From an uncultured Acetatifactor sp. (lineage in GTDB: Bacteria > Bacillota > Clostridia > Lachnospirales > Lachnospiraceae): DNA of 64,000 nt. Positions 50,022-57,371 of this stretch are shown here, in pieces; position 1 is the stretch's first letter, and the number at the start of each line of letters is the position of its first letter. Made by a program: the position numbers and the translations under genes. The notes below the pieces were generated by a model. That model searched no databases. It was not told where the DNA came from and saw only the letters and a list, made by a program, of their open reading frames with translations. The DNA lies in NCBI GenBank assembly GCA_947624245.1, contig CANQJL010000003.1, positions 1 through 64,000 of the forward strand, given 5' to 3'.

Positions 50022-51452
50022 TTAGCTGTAATAACGTTGCTTTTTGCTCTTGGGCTTGTCGGGAATGGTAAGCCGTATTTTTCCGCTCTCAACAAGCGGG
50101 CGAACAATATTTGTCATAAGATAATTTATGGACAATCTGCCTTTAAAATGTTCCTCAAGCTCTGCGCGGGTTCTCGGTGTTTTGCAGAAAGCCAGTAAAT
50201 CTGCTTCATTGCCTGTGGCCGGCTGCGCTATATTGGTTCCGTTATAAAGCGTCACCTTGAACACTCCCCGTTCGTTTTCAAATTTCGGCTCAGGCAGCCC
50301 GGCATTTTTCATGGCACTGTAAACAGTCGGTATACCGCTGTATCTGTTTTCGGTAATGTCAAGAACCTCCAACGCGTTTGCGAGGAACGGGTTGCGGGTG
50401 TCAGCCGCTGCCTTTCCCAGTCGGTCAAGAGTCATTCTTCCGTAAAGTCCGCCCGGATTTTCGATTTCAAGGCGGTCGGAAAACATTTTTATCGTTATTG
50501 GTGTAAAATCCGTATGCTCGCTGTAATCGCGGTGAACAAGAGCGTTCAGTATCAACTCTCTGACAGCGATAATCGGATACTCTGTCTTATCGGCGCGTTT
50601 CCCCGTCTGCGGGTCAATCAATGTCGATGTTTTCATGTTTTTTCTTACAAATTTCAATGCATCATCTAACATAAGTGCAATATTTCCCTCAATACGTGCA
50701 TTGTCAATAAAGCGTTCGTCCGCTGCATTATCTATACCCATTTCCGTGCCTTGGATCGATACGGCGGTAATGCCAAGCTGTGGGAAAAATCCCTGCGGGT
50801 ACAAAGAAAACAGCAGTACTCCTGCCAGGGTGGGCTTGTTATCCACTGTAAAGCCCTGTAAGGAATTGATTTTATCATTTGTAAGACCGGCAAGATTCGG
50901 CTTTTTTGTTCGCATGGAAAGAATGTACTCAGTATGCACATCTGTTTCAATATCAGAGAGCTCGGCACGCTCTGCAATTCTCAACTCGTCCTGGATCTTT
51001 TTCCGGAACGCCTCATAGCTGTAAACCTCATACTCGGTCATATGTCTGTCGCCGTCACCCACACGCACATAAGAGCCCTTCAATCGTCCGACGCCTTTAT
51101 AAAAGCAGGGTTTTTGGTCATTATCAATCTCCTGTACTTCTGCACTTACAACGGTTTTCCCATCTATATTCACAACGGTACATAGCGGCCGCAGCTCGGG
51201 TTCCATTTGAACAGCCTGCTCCATCAGCTTTTTCTGCAGATCGGCGGAGTCGTATACGCCGCAAATTTCAAAGCTGTTTTTCTCATCAATTCCAAAGACA
51301 ATAACCCCTCCGCCATTCTGGTTAGAAAACGAAGAAAGCGTTTCAAGCAGTTTCGGACAGCCCTCGCGAGCCGCTTTCACTTCAAGATAATTGCTCTCGC
51401 TTTTGGTCTGCAGGATTTTGTTTACCAATTCAACTAATTCCGTTTCAAGCAT
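50022..51452 (-). CDS. AlbA_2/RecG-like ATP-binding regulator (second copy)
   Basis: A 476-residue protein of the same family as the gene at 37896. The AlbA_2 part (about 15-145) has YLEVKAA, FSNQNGGGVIVFGIDEK and YKGVGRLKGSYVRVGDGDRHM. The ATP-binding part (about 290-400) has IAVRELILNALVHRDYSEHTDF, IENPGGLYG and RYSGIPTVYSAM. The C-terminal 70 residues resemble a winged helix (CKTPRTRAELEEHFKGRLSINY). The start at 51452 has GAGGT before it; the track-like GTG nine bases upstream is possible. The upstream region holds GTTATAAA repeats, likely operators. The function is unknown. Confidence 0.8.
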   Translation of the reverse strand: MLETELVELVNKILQTKSESNYLEVKAAREGCPKLLETLSSFSNQNGGGVIVFGIDEKNSFEICGVYDSADLQKKLMEQAVQMEPELRPLCTVVNIDGKTVVSAEVQEIDNDQKPCFYKGVGRLKGSYVRVGDGDRHMTEYEVYSYEAFRKKIQDELRIAERAELSDIETDVHTEYILSMRTKKPNLAGLTNDKINSLQGFTVDNKPTLAGVLLFSLYPQGFFPQLGITAVSIQGTEMGIDNAADERFIDNARIEGNIALMLDDALKFVRKNMKTSTLIDPQTGKRADKTEYPIIAVRELILNALVHRDYSEHTDFTPITIKMFSDRLEIENPGGLYGRMTLDRLGKAAADTRNPFLANALEVLDITENRYSGIPTVYSAMKNAGLPEPKFENERGVFKVTLYNGTNIAQPATGNEADLLAFCKTPRTRAELEEHFKGRLSINYLMTNIVRPLVESGKIRLTIPDKPKSKKQRYYS

Positions 51453-51532
51453 TTTTCTCACCTCGATAGATCAATTATACGCATTTTATAACACTTTGTA
51501 AATAGAAAATCCGTATAAAATCCATTAAAATC

Positions 51533-51609
51533 GTTATAAATTTAAAATTATTGTTATAAATTTGCCCGAAATCGTTATAAAATGCCTTCTGATTAAGGAA
51601 TGTTATAAA
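51533..51609. repeat. GTTATAAA direct repeats upstream of the AlbA_2 gene
   Basis: GTTATAAA occurs at 51533, 51553, 51574 and 51602, at steps of 20, 21 and 28 bp (about two helical turns). A degenerate copy (GTATAAAA) precedes near 51513 and an inverted copy (TTTTATAAC) near 51484. The regular spacing in a promoter region suggests several regulator dimers bound on one face of the DNA. Confidence 0.65.
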
Positions 51610-51671
51610 AAAGAGTATGCCAGCATGAGTACAGCCAAGTAAGGAAGTGCTTCCCTCGTTTGAATTTTGCA

Positions 51672-52895
51672 TCACAGCAAATTCACAGGAATGATTCTGT
51701 CTTCGCCCCGAAGGGTCACGAGTTTATCGTACAGGCAGATCACTCCGCCCGAACCTCGCTTTACATTTGGAAGCTTATCCAGCAGGTCGAAGGCCTCTAT
51801 GTCTTTTTTTTGCGGATCGGCGTGTTTCTTCATTTCAATCGGATACAGAATGCCGTTTTCCTCAATCAGAAGGTCAATCTCATTCATATCCTTGTCGCGG
51901 TAGAAGTACAGGGGAAGCTCCAAAATTCCCCGATTGTAATAGCTCTTCACAATCTCAGACACCACAAAGCTCTCAAAAAATGCTCCCGCCATCGCACCAT
52001 TCTTCAGGACGTCCGGTGTGTTCCACCTGGTCAGATAAGCGGCAAGCCCCGTGTCAAGGAAATACAGCTTCGGCGTTTTGACCGCCCTCTTTGTAATGTT
52101 GTTGAAATATGGAGGAAGCAGATATACAAGGTTGGAGGCCACGAGAATCGCAAGCCACCTTTCGGCAGTGGGCTGACTGATGCCCACATCTCTTGCCAGA
52201 GACGACAGATTCAGAAGCTGCCCCGTAGAAGCGGCGGCCGCCACCATGAACCTTGTAAATTTTACGGTGTCCCCAATCTCCGACAGCTCCCGCACATCGC
52301 GTTCAATGTAGGTGCGTACATACGCGCCGTAAAACATCTGCCAGTTGAAATCGGGATTGTCCTGCAGCTCCGGCATAGAGCCGCGGTGGATCGTACTCCA
52401 CACCTCATCATAGGAAATATCCGCCGTGTGCTGCTTTCGCTGTGAAAAATATTCCTCTGTGGGCAGAAACGGAACATCGAATGCAATTCCGTGGGACTCA
52501 CGCAGAGAGAACCCAAGCAGTGTGACAAGACCGATGCGTCCGGCCAGGGATTCGCTTACGCCCTTCATCATTTTGAATTGCTGAGAGCCGCACAGAAAGA
52601 ACTGCCCCTTTTTTCGATCCCGATCGAGAAATAGCTTAATCTGCTCAAATAAAGCCGGCGCCTTTTGAATTTCATCTACGAACACAGGAGGCGGATTATC
52701 CTTAAAAAAGGTTCCGCTTTCCTCCTCAGCGCTTGCCCGAAGTATGGGATCGTCCAATGTGGCGCAGTTCATTCCGTCTGTCAATCTCGCCAACATGGTG
52801 GTCTTGCCGACCTGTCTCGGCCCGGCGACAAGTACAGCCCCAAACATTTGCGCAAGCTCCTGCACAGTTTTTTCCGCGTGTCTATTGATATACAA
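51672..52895 (-). CDS. DUF4143 ATPase (AAA_14 family)
   Basis: A 407-residue protein of the widespread AAA_14/DUF4143 family. Walker A is GPRQVGKTTM and Walker B VFVDEIQKAP; FFLCGSQQFKMM is the sensor region. The C-terminal DUF4143 part (about 200-400) is nuclease-like in fold and includes the YFLDTGLAAYL motif. Such proteins are thought to be standalone accessory ATPases with unknown role, often in genomic islands. The start is TTG at 52895 after AAAGGAG. Its promoter (52935-52964) contains a palindrome. Confidence 0.85.
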   Translation of the reverse strand: MYINRHAEKTVQELAQMFGAVLVAGPRQVGKTTMLARLTDGMNCATLDDPILRASAEEESGTFFKDNPPPVFVDEIQKAPALFEQIKLFLDRDRKKGQFFLCGSQQFKMMKGVSESLAGRIGLVTLLGFSLRESHGIAFDVPFLPTEEYFSQRKQHTADISYDEVWSTIHRGSMPELQDNPDFNWQMFYGAYVRTYIERDVRELSEIGDTVKFTRFMVAAAASTGQLLNLSSLARDVGISQPTAERWLAILVASNLVYLLPPYFNNITKRAVKTPKLYFLDTGLAAYLTRWNTPDVLKNGAMAGAFFESFVVSEIVKSYYNRGILELPLYFYRDKDMNEIDLLIEENGILYPIEMKKHADPQKKDIEAFDLLDKLPNVKRGSGGVICLYDKLVTLRGEDRIIPVNLL

Positions 52896-52934
52896 AGCGC
52901 AGCACTCCTTTCGGCCGATTTAATATCTGATATT

Positions 52935-52964
52935 ATTATAGCCGAAAGCAAGTGCTTCTATCAA
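52935..52964 (-). promoter_or_regulatory. Promoter of the DUF4143 ATPase gene
   Basis: On the minus strand TTGATA (52959-52964) and TATAAT (52935-52940) are separated by 18 bp. Just downstream of the -10 is the palindrome AATATC-A-GATATT (52923-52935), a possible repressor site. Confidence 0.6.
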
Positions 52965-53000
52965 CCTTTTTCAAACATTTTTGGCGGTCTTCGGAATTTC

Positions 53001-53029
53001 TTGACAAACAGGGGTGTGTTCTGTAAAAT
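53001..53029 (+). promoter_or_regulatory. Promoter of the patatin-like gene
   Basis: TTGACA (53001-53006) and TAAAAT (53024-53029) have a 17-bp spacer, about 65 bp before the ATG at 53097. Confidence 0.8.
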
Positions 53030-53096
53030 GTTGCTAGATGTGTTCTTTTGTAACAATTTGGCATACCGTACAGGATACAGGTGGAAACAAGGCAAT

Positions 53097-53954
53097 ATGA
53101 AGCAGATTGGATTGGTACTATCGGGAGGCATGGCAAAGGGAGCCTATCAGATCGGCGCCCTGCGCGCTATCAGCGAATATTTTGCTCCCTCCGATTTTAA
53201 ATATGTAAGTTCCGCATCTATCGGCGCGCTCAACGCCTATGCGTACCTTTCCAGAAATCTGGAAAAAGCGGCGGAGATATGGGAGTCGGTAGGCACCGAC
53301 GGCAGCCGTATCAGAATTACCACCATGCTGCGCAGCTCTTTTATTCCCAGCACCATCAACAATCTGGTCAGCAACTGCAAGATTCCCAACTCCTTTTATG
53401 TGCCCCTTCTGAATCTGTCGGGGCGGGAGCTCACTTACTACAACTTTGCAAAGCTGACTCCGGGAGAAATGAAACAGTATCTGCGTGCGAGCATTGCGCT
53501 GCCGCTCTATAACAAGGGCGTCTCCATCGGCGCCAAAAAGCTGTATGACGGAGCGGTCATCGACAATATCCCGATTTATCCTGTCCTGCGCAATCCTCTG
53601 GATTACTGCATTTGTATTTACTTTGACGATTACAATTACATATTTGAGGACGACACTCTCGATGACAAGATCATCAAGCTCACCTTCCCCGACAACAAGA
53701 TCATTTCCAACTCCATTCGTCTGGAGCATAATTCCATCAAATACATGATGGACGAGGGATACAGGCGGGCAAAGGAGGTTCTGGATTACGTGTTCTGCGA
53801 CGGAATTTCCGACAGAGACAAAATATACGCCCGAGTGAAATCGCTGAACTCCGCGAATTCCAAAAAGAAGCTGCGCATCACGGGCGACGTTCTGGTGACG
53901 AACATGAACCGCATCACAAAAAAGATGGTACATGCCACGGCCGCTATCGACTGA
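53097..53954 (+). CDS. Patatin-like phospholipase
   Basis: A 285-residue patatin-family protein, which in other bacteria hydrolyses acyl lipids. The oxyanion-hole region GGMAKGAYQIGAL is present. The nucleophile Ser41 lies in SASIGALNA, where the usual GxSxG starts with Ser instead of Gly; the Asp of the dyad is in YDGAVIDNIP. So the dyad is intact but the elbow is unusual. There is no signal peptide, so it is intracellular. The start at 53097 has no strong ribosome site; it is the first ATG that gives the conserved beginning MKQIGLVLSGG. The upstream promoter supports the shorter reading. Confidence 0.85.
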   Translation: MKQIGLVLSGGMAKGAYQIGALRAISEYFAPSDFKYVSSASIGALNAYAYLSRNLEKAAEIWESVGTDGSRIRITTMLRSSFIPSTINNLVSNCKIPNSFYVPLLNLSGRELTYYNFAKLTPGEMKQYLRASIALPLYNKGVSIGAKKLYDGAVIDNIPIYPVLRNPLDYCICIYFDDYNYIFEDDTLDDKIIKLTFPDNKIISNSIRLEHNSIKYMMDEGYRRAKEVLDYVFCDGISDRDKIYARVKSLNSANSKKKLRITGDVLVTNMNRITKKMVHATAAID

Positions 53955-53970
53955 TAATGATTTCACAAAA

Positions 53971-54008
53971 ACAGCCTGCACAGAAGGGTAGACCCCTGTG
54001 CGGGCTGT
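53971..54008. terminator. Bidirectional terminator
   Basis: ACAGCCTGCACAG (53971-53983) pairs with CTGTGCGGGCTGT (53996-54008) with one mismatch and a loop of 12 nt. An A-run on the left and TTCTTATTT on the right serve both strands. It lies between the convergent patatin and GLUG-protein genes. Confidence 0.8.
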
Positions 54009-54017
54009 TCTTATTTC

Positions 54018-57000
54018 CTATGAATGATTCTTTTCTTTTATTTTCTTTTTCTTTGCAAGGCGTTTTCCGATCAGTACCACGATCAGGATTGCCACGCCTG
54101 CTGCCGCTATGGCTGCCGCAATATAAAGCACGTAGGACTGTTGTTTTGCCACACAGAAGATTCCCGTCTCTCCGGTCATCTCCACCTGCAGATAACGTCC
54201 CCGGGGAACACTCTCCAGTTGAATCCAGGTATCGTCCTTTTTCGTCCAAATCTGAGCGTCCTTATAAGGATTCAGGAGACGGACCGCCAAGGTCTCCCCC
54301 TCCTTCAGCCCGCTGTCGCTGATGCTCACCTGATATATTACGTAATCCGTTCCGGATATCTGCTGGGGCGGCTCGCTCTGAATCGGCTCTACATTCAGTC
54401 GGGTATTTTCCGTAAATGCCTGTTCGATCAGGCCGTAGGGAAATTCATACTCTCCCTGTTCGGTCTGCCCTTCTTTCTCCAGACTCTCCACCACCGGCAC
54501 GTTTTCCCTGTACTCTCCCTGCAGCACCAGATTGCCGTGCATCACCTGTTCGGAGCAGTCGGGCCAGACGCCGTAATATCCCTCCTTCTGGGGAATCTCC
54601 GGAAATTGCAGATCGGAAAGACCGGCGCCGTAAGGCACCTCCTGCTCGCCCAGATATTCGTCGTCCACCCTGTAAATGACCTTAAGGTGGCGGAATTCTC
54701 CCGGAACGCCTTCCACCTGCAGAAGCTCCTCGTAGCTGATGGGCTCGGCAACTCCCACATATCCGATATCGTCGATTCCGTTCACGGAATCTCCCACATA
54801 GTAATTTCTGCACACGTTGGGCTCGGCATCTTCCTCTCCGCCGCTCTCCTCCGGCTGCGCCGTCTGTCCGGCTACGGCGCCTTTCCTGCCCGCCGACGCC
54901 TGCACGTCTACCATGGCATAACAGTCTTTCATCGTGTTGGCGTACCCTGCGATTCCTCCTACATTTTTCCCGCCGGACACATTGCAGAGAGCATAGCATC
55001 TGCGGATCACCGTCAGGGACTGACCGCAGATACCGCCCGCGTAATCCCCCTCCGTACTCTCCACGCTTCCGTAGCTCTCGGAATCTATGACGATGCCGTG
55101 GGCCATATAGCCCGTAATTCCGCCCACTCCGTCTTTCTTGGCCGTCACATATCCATGGTTCTTACAGTTCTGAATGATGCATTTCATAATGAACCGGCGC
55201 CCGATTTCATAATCGATGCTGCCCGCCGCATTGTCCTCGGGATCCTCCTCGTCAATCGCCATGGAGCCGGCAATTCCGCCGATGTTGATGTCGCCTTTGA
55301 CGACTCCCTGATTGGAACAGGAATCGGTTCTGCCGGTGTCGATGGTGTCTATCTCCTCGTCGGAGACCTCCTCATACATTTCTTCCACGCTCAATCCGGT
55401 GCCGCCGGAGAGGTGATCCGCCATGAGATTGAACACCACGTTCAGCTGATCGTTCACCGCCTTCAGATCCTCATTGACGGTATCCGAACAATCCGAAAGA
55501 TTTCCGCTCAGACTTTTCAGGCTGTTGGATATCCCCTGCAGCTGAACGTAAAGCGCCTGTCGGTCTTTGTTGAAATCCTCTCCCAAGGCCACGAACCGGA
55601 TATCCGGCTGGCTGTTCAGATAATCCAGAATACTCTTTGACCGATCGGCCGCGCTCTTGAGGGAGTTCGCCGCCGACTGCAGATAATCCATGGCCGCCTG
55701 CATCTCCTCCCCGGGAGTGCCGGAAGACGCGATCCGTCTGCTCATGCTTGTGAGCATAATCGCCGTCTGCTGCTGCGCGCTCTGCGCCTTTTGCGACAGC
55801 GATGCGGTCTCCGTCATCAGAAGCTCCTGTTCACTGCCCGAAAGCTCGCTCCACTCTCTGGGAAGGCCGTTCCCGGAAGAGATCGTTCCGGAGATTTCGT
55901 TGGCGGTCTGGTTCAACTGCCCGATATTTTCCTGCAGGCTCTCCAAAGATACCGTCTGACTGCCCGCCGCTTCAGGGTCGACGGCGTTTATGTTCATTAT
56001 GCGGTTTCCGCCGCTCACAGATCCGAGATCCCCCACTGCCTCTTTCATTTGGCTGCTGAAATTGTCAAAAGCGGTTCCGGCCGCGGCAATGTCATCTGTC
56101 ACCGCGGGCAGCTGGCTCACCACATAATCCATTCGTGCGTTGATCTCCCGAATCTGCGCCACGTTCGTGTCCATAAAATTCGTGAGCTGATCGGCCATAC
56201 TGTTTCCGGTCCTCAGCACATCGTCCCCGTATGCAGTCAGGTTGTCGATATCCGTTTTGACGACATCTTTTCCCCCCTGCATATCGTCCAGCGTCTTATC
56301 GATCAGATCGTGAAGCTTATTGACGGCATTTCTCAGAGAGTCCGCCTCGTTCACCTCGATGTAGGGCTCCATCTGCCCGACGATGCCGCCCACGTCCTTT
56401 CTGCCGTACACCTGCCCCATATTCTGGCAGAAGTTGACCACGCCGGCCTGTCTGCCCGCTATTCCGCCGATGTTATAGCCGGTATGCTCATAGCCCACCG
56501 TTCCGTAATTGGTACAGCCCGTCACGGTTCCGTCGGAATATCCTACGATACCTCCCGTATCCACGCCGCTGTAAAGCTCCAGATCCTGATTGGAGGAGCG
56601 AATGCCGGAAAGGATATCCGTTCCCATCTCATCGTCCTCCTCCACCCAGCGGCTATCATCGTTGATACCGCAATAATTGCGGCACTGGCTCAGCGTCCCG
56701 TGATTTGCTCCGGCAATGCCGCCGGTCATATAATATCCGGCCACATGCCCCCTGATGCTGCAATTTATGATCAGGCCCGTACTTCCGTTGGTTCCGGCGA
56801 TGCCGCCCACCGTATCCTTGCCGTTCAATGTGCCGGTAAAGTTACAGTTGCGTATGGTGCCGTAGTTATAGCCGCAGATGCCGCCGATGCATTCCTTCTC
56901 TCCGGTGCCCGTCACGGTGCCCTCCAGATTCAGGTTCTTCACCGTCGCGTCCTGCTCGATATAGCGGAACAGACCGCCCACATAGCCGTCTCCCACACTG

Positions 57001-57371
57001 TAAAAACCGGATACGGTATGTCCGCCGCCGTCAAAGGTTCCCGAAAATACCGGTATCATCTCAAAATCTGTTCCCGTAAGATCGATATCCTGCTCCAGCA
57101 CCACCCATTTATTCACGGACCATGCGTCCAGACAACATTGTCTGGCAAAGTCCAGAAAATCCTCCGCGGTCTGAATGCCGATCCGCTCGGGCACGGCCTC
57201 TTCTTCGCTTTCTTCCGTCTGCGCGGACTGTTCGGTCTGTCTGCTCTCCGTGTCGGTCTCCTGCGCTTCCGCAGCCTGTACCAAAAAGCTGTCGGCCGGC
57301 AGCATACCGCATAAAAGCGCCAGGGTCAGTCCTATGGCAGCCGTCCTGATACTGTTTCCGTTTCTTCTCAT
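54018..57371 (-). CDS. GLUG-repeat surface protein with helical core and C-terminal anchor
   Basis: An 1117-residue envelope protein. A signal peptide (about 1-33) is followed by an acidic linker. Residues about 65-345 and 675-850 are GLUG-type repeats, short beta-solenoid units marked by GGIAG/GGICG/GGIVG with following turns (for example TVGGIAGTNGSTG). Between them, about 345-665, lies a helical, coiled-coil-like region (NAVNKLHDLIDKTLDDMQ; LQGISNSLKSLSGNL) that recalls YhgE/Pip-type domains. The end has a membrane helix (about 1080-1100) and a Lys-rich tail. It is co-translated with the MMPL pump upstream (ATGA overlap), so the two probably form one machine. No sortase motif is seen. Confidence 0.8.
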   Translation of the reverse strand: MRRNGNSIRTAAIGLTLALLCGMLPADSFLVQAAEAQETDTESRQTEQSAQTEESEEEAVPERIGIQTAEDFLDFARQCCLDAWSVNKWVVLEQDIDLTGTDFEMIPVFSGTFDGGGHTVSGFYSVGDGYVGGLFRYIEQDATVKNLNLEGTVTGTGEKECIGGICGYNYGTIRNCNFTGTLNGKDTVGGIAGTNGSTGLIINCSIRGHVAGYYMTGGIAGANHGTLSQCRNYCGINDDSRWVEEDDEMGTDILSGIRSSNQDLELYSGVDTGGIVGYSDGTVTGCTNYGTVGYEHTGYNIGGIAGRQAGVVNFCQNMGQVYGRKDVGGIVGQMEPYIEVNEADSLRNAVNKLHDLIDKTLDDMQGGKDVVKTDIDNLTAYGDDVLRTGNSMADQLTNFMDTNVAQIREINARMDYVVSQLPAVTDDIAAAGTAFDNFSSQMKEAVGDLGSVSGGNRIMNINAVDPEAAGSQTVSLESLQENIGQLNQTANEISGTISSGNGLPREWSELSGSEQELLMTETASLSQKAQSAQQQTAIMLTSMSRRIASSGTPGEEMQAAMDYLQSAANSLKSAADRSKSILDYLNSQPDIRFVALGEDFNKDRQALYVQLQGISNSLKSLSGNLSDCSDTVNEDLKAVNDQLNVVFNLMADHLSGGTGLSVEEMYEEVSDEEIDTIDTGRTDSCSNQGVVKGDINIGGIAGSMAIDEEDPEDNAAGSIDYEIGRRFIMKCIIQNCKNHGYVTAKKDGVGGITGYMAHGIVIDSESYGSVESTEGDYAGGICGQSLTVIRRCYALCNVSGGKNVGGIAGYANTMKDCYAMVDVQASAGRKGAVAGQTAQPEESGGEEDAEPNVCRNYYVGDSVNGIDDIGYVGVAEPISYEELLQVEGVPGEFRHLKVIYRVDDEYLGEQEVPYGAGLSDLQFPEIPQKEGYYGVWPDCSEQVMHGNLVLQGEYRENVPVVESLEKEGQTEQGEYEFPYGLIEQAFTENTRLNVEPIQSEPPQQISGTDYVIYQVSISDSGLKEGETLAVRLLNPYKDAQIWTKKDDTWIQLESVPRGRYLQVEMTGETGIFCVAKQQSYVLYIAAAIAAAGVAILIVVLIGKRLAKKKKIKEKNHS

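Noticed and set aside
51533-51609. CRISPR-like short repeats or a plasmid replication origin
   Set aside because: The unit is only 8 bp, spacing sequences are AT-rich and related, and no replication initiator gene is adjacent; promoter operators explain it better.
55791-57314. 507-codon plus-strand ORF opposite the GLUG-protein gene
   Set aside because: Antisense shadow; the minus-strand gene has signal peptide, repeats and coupling to its neighbour.
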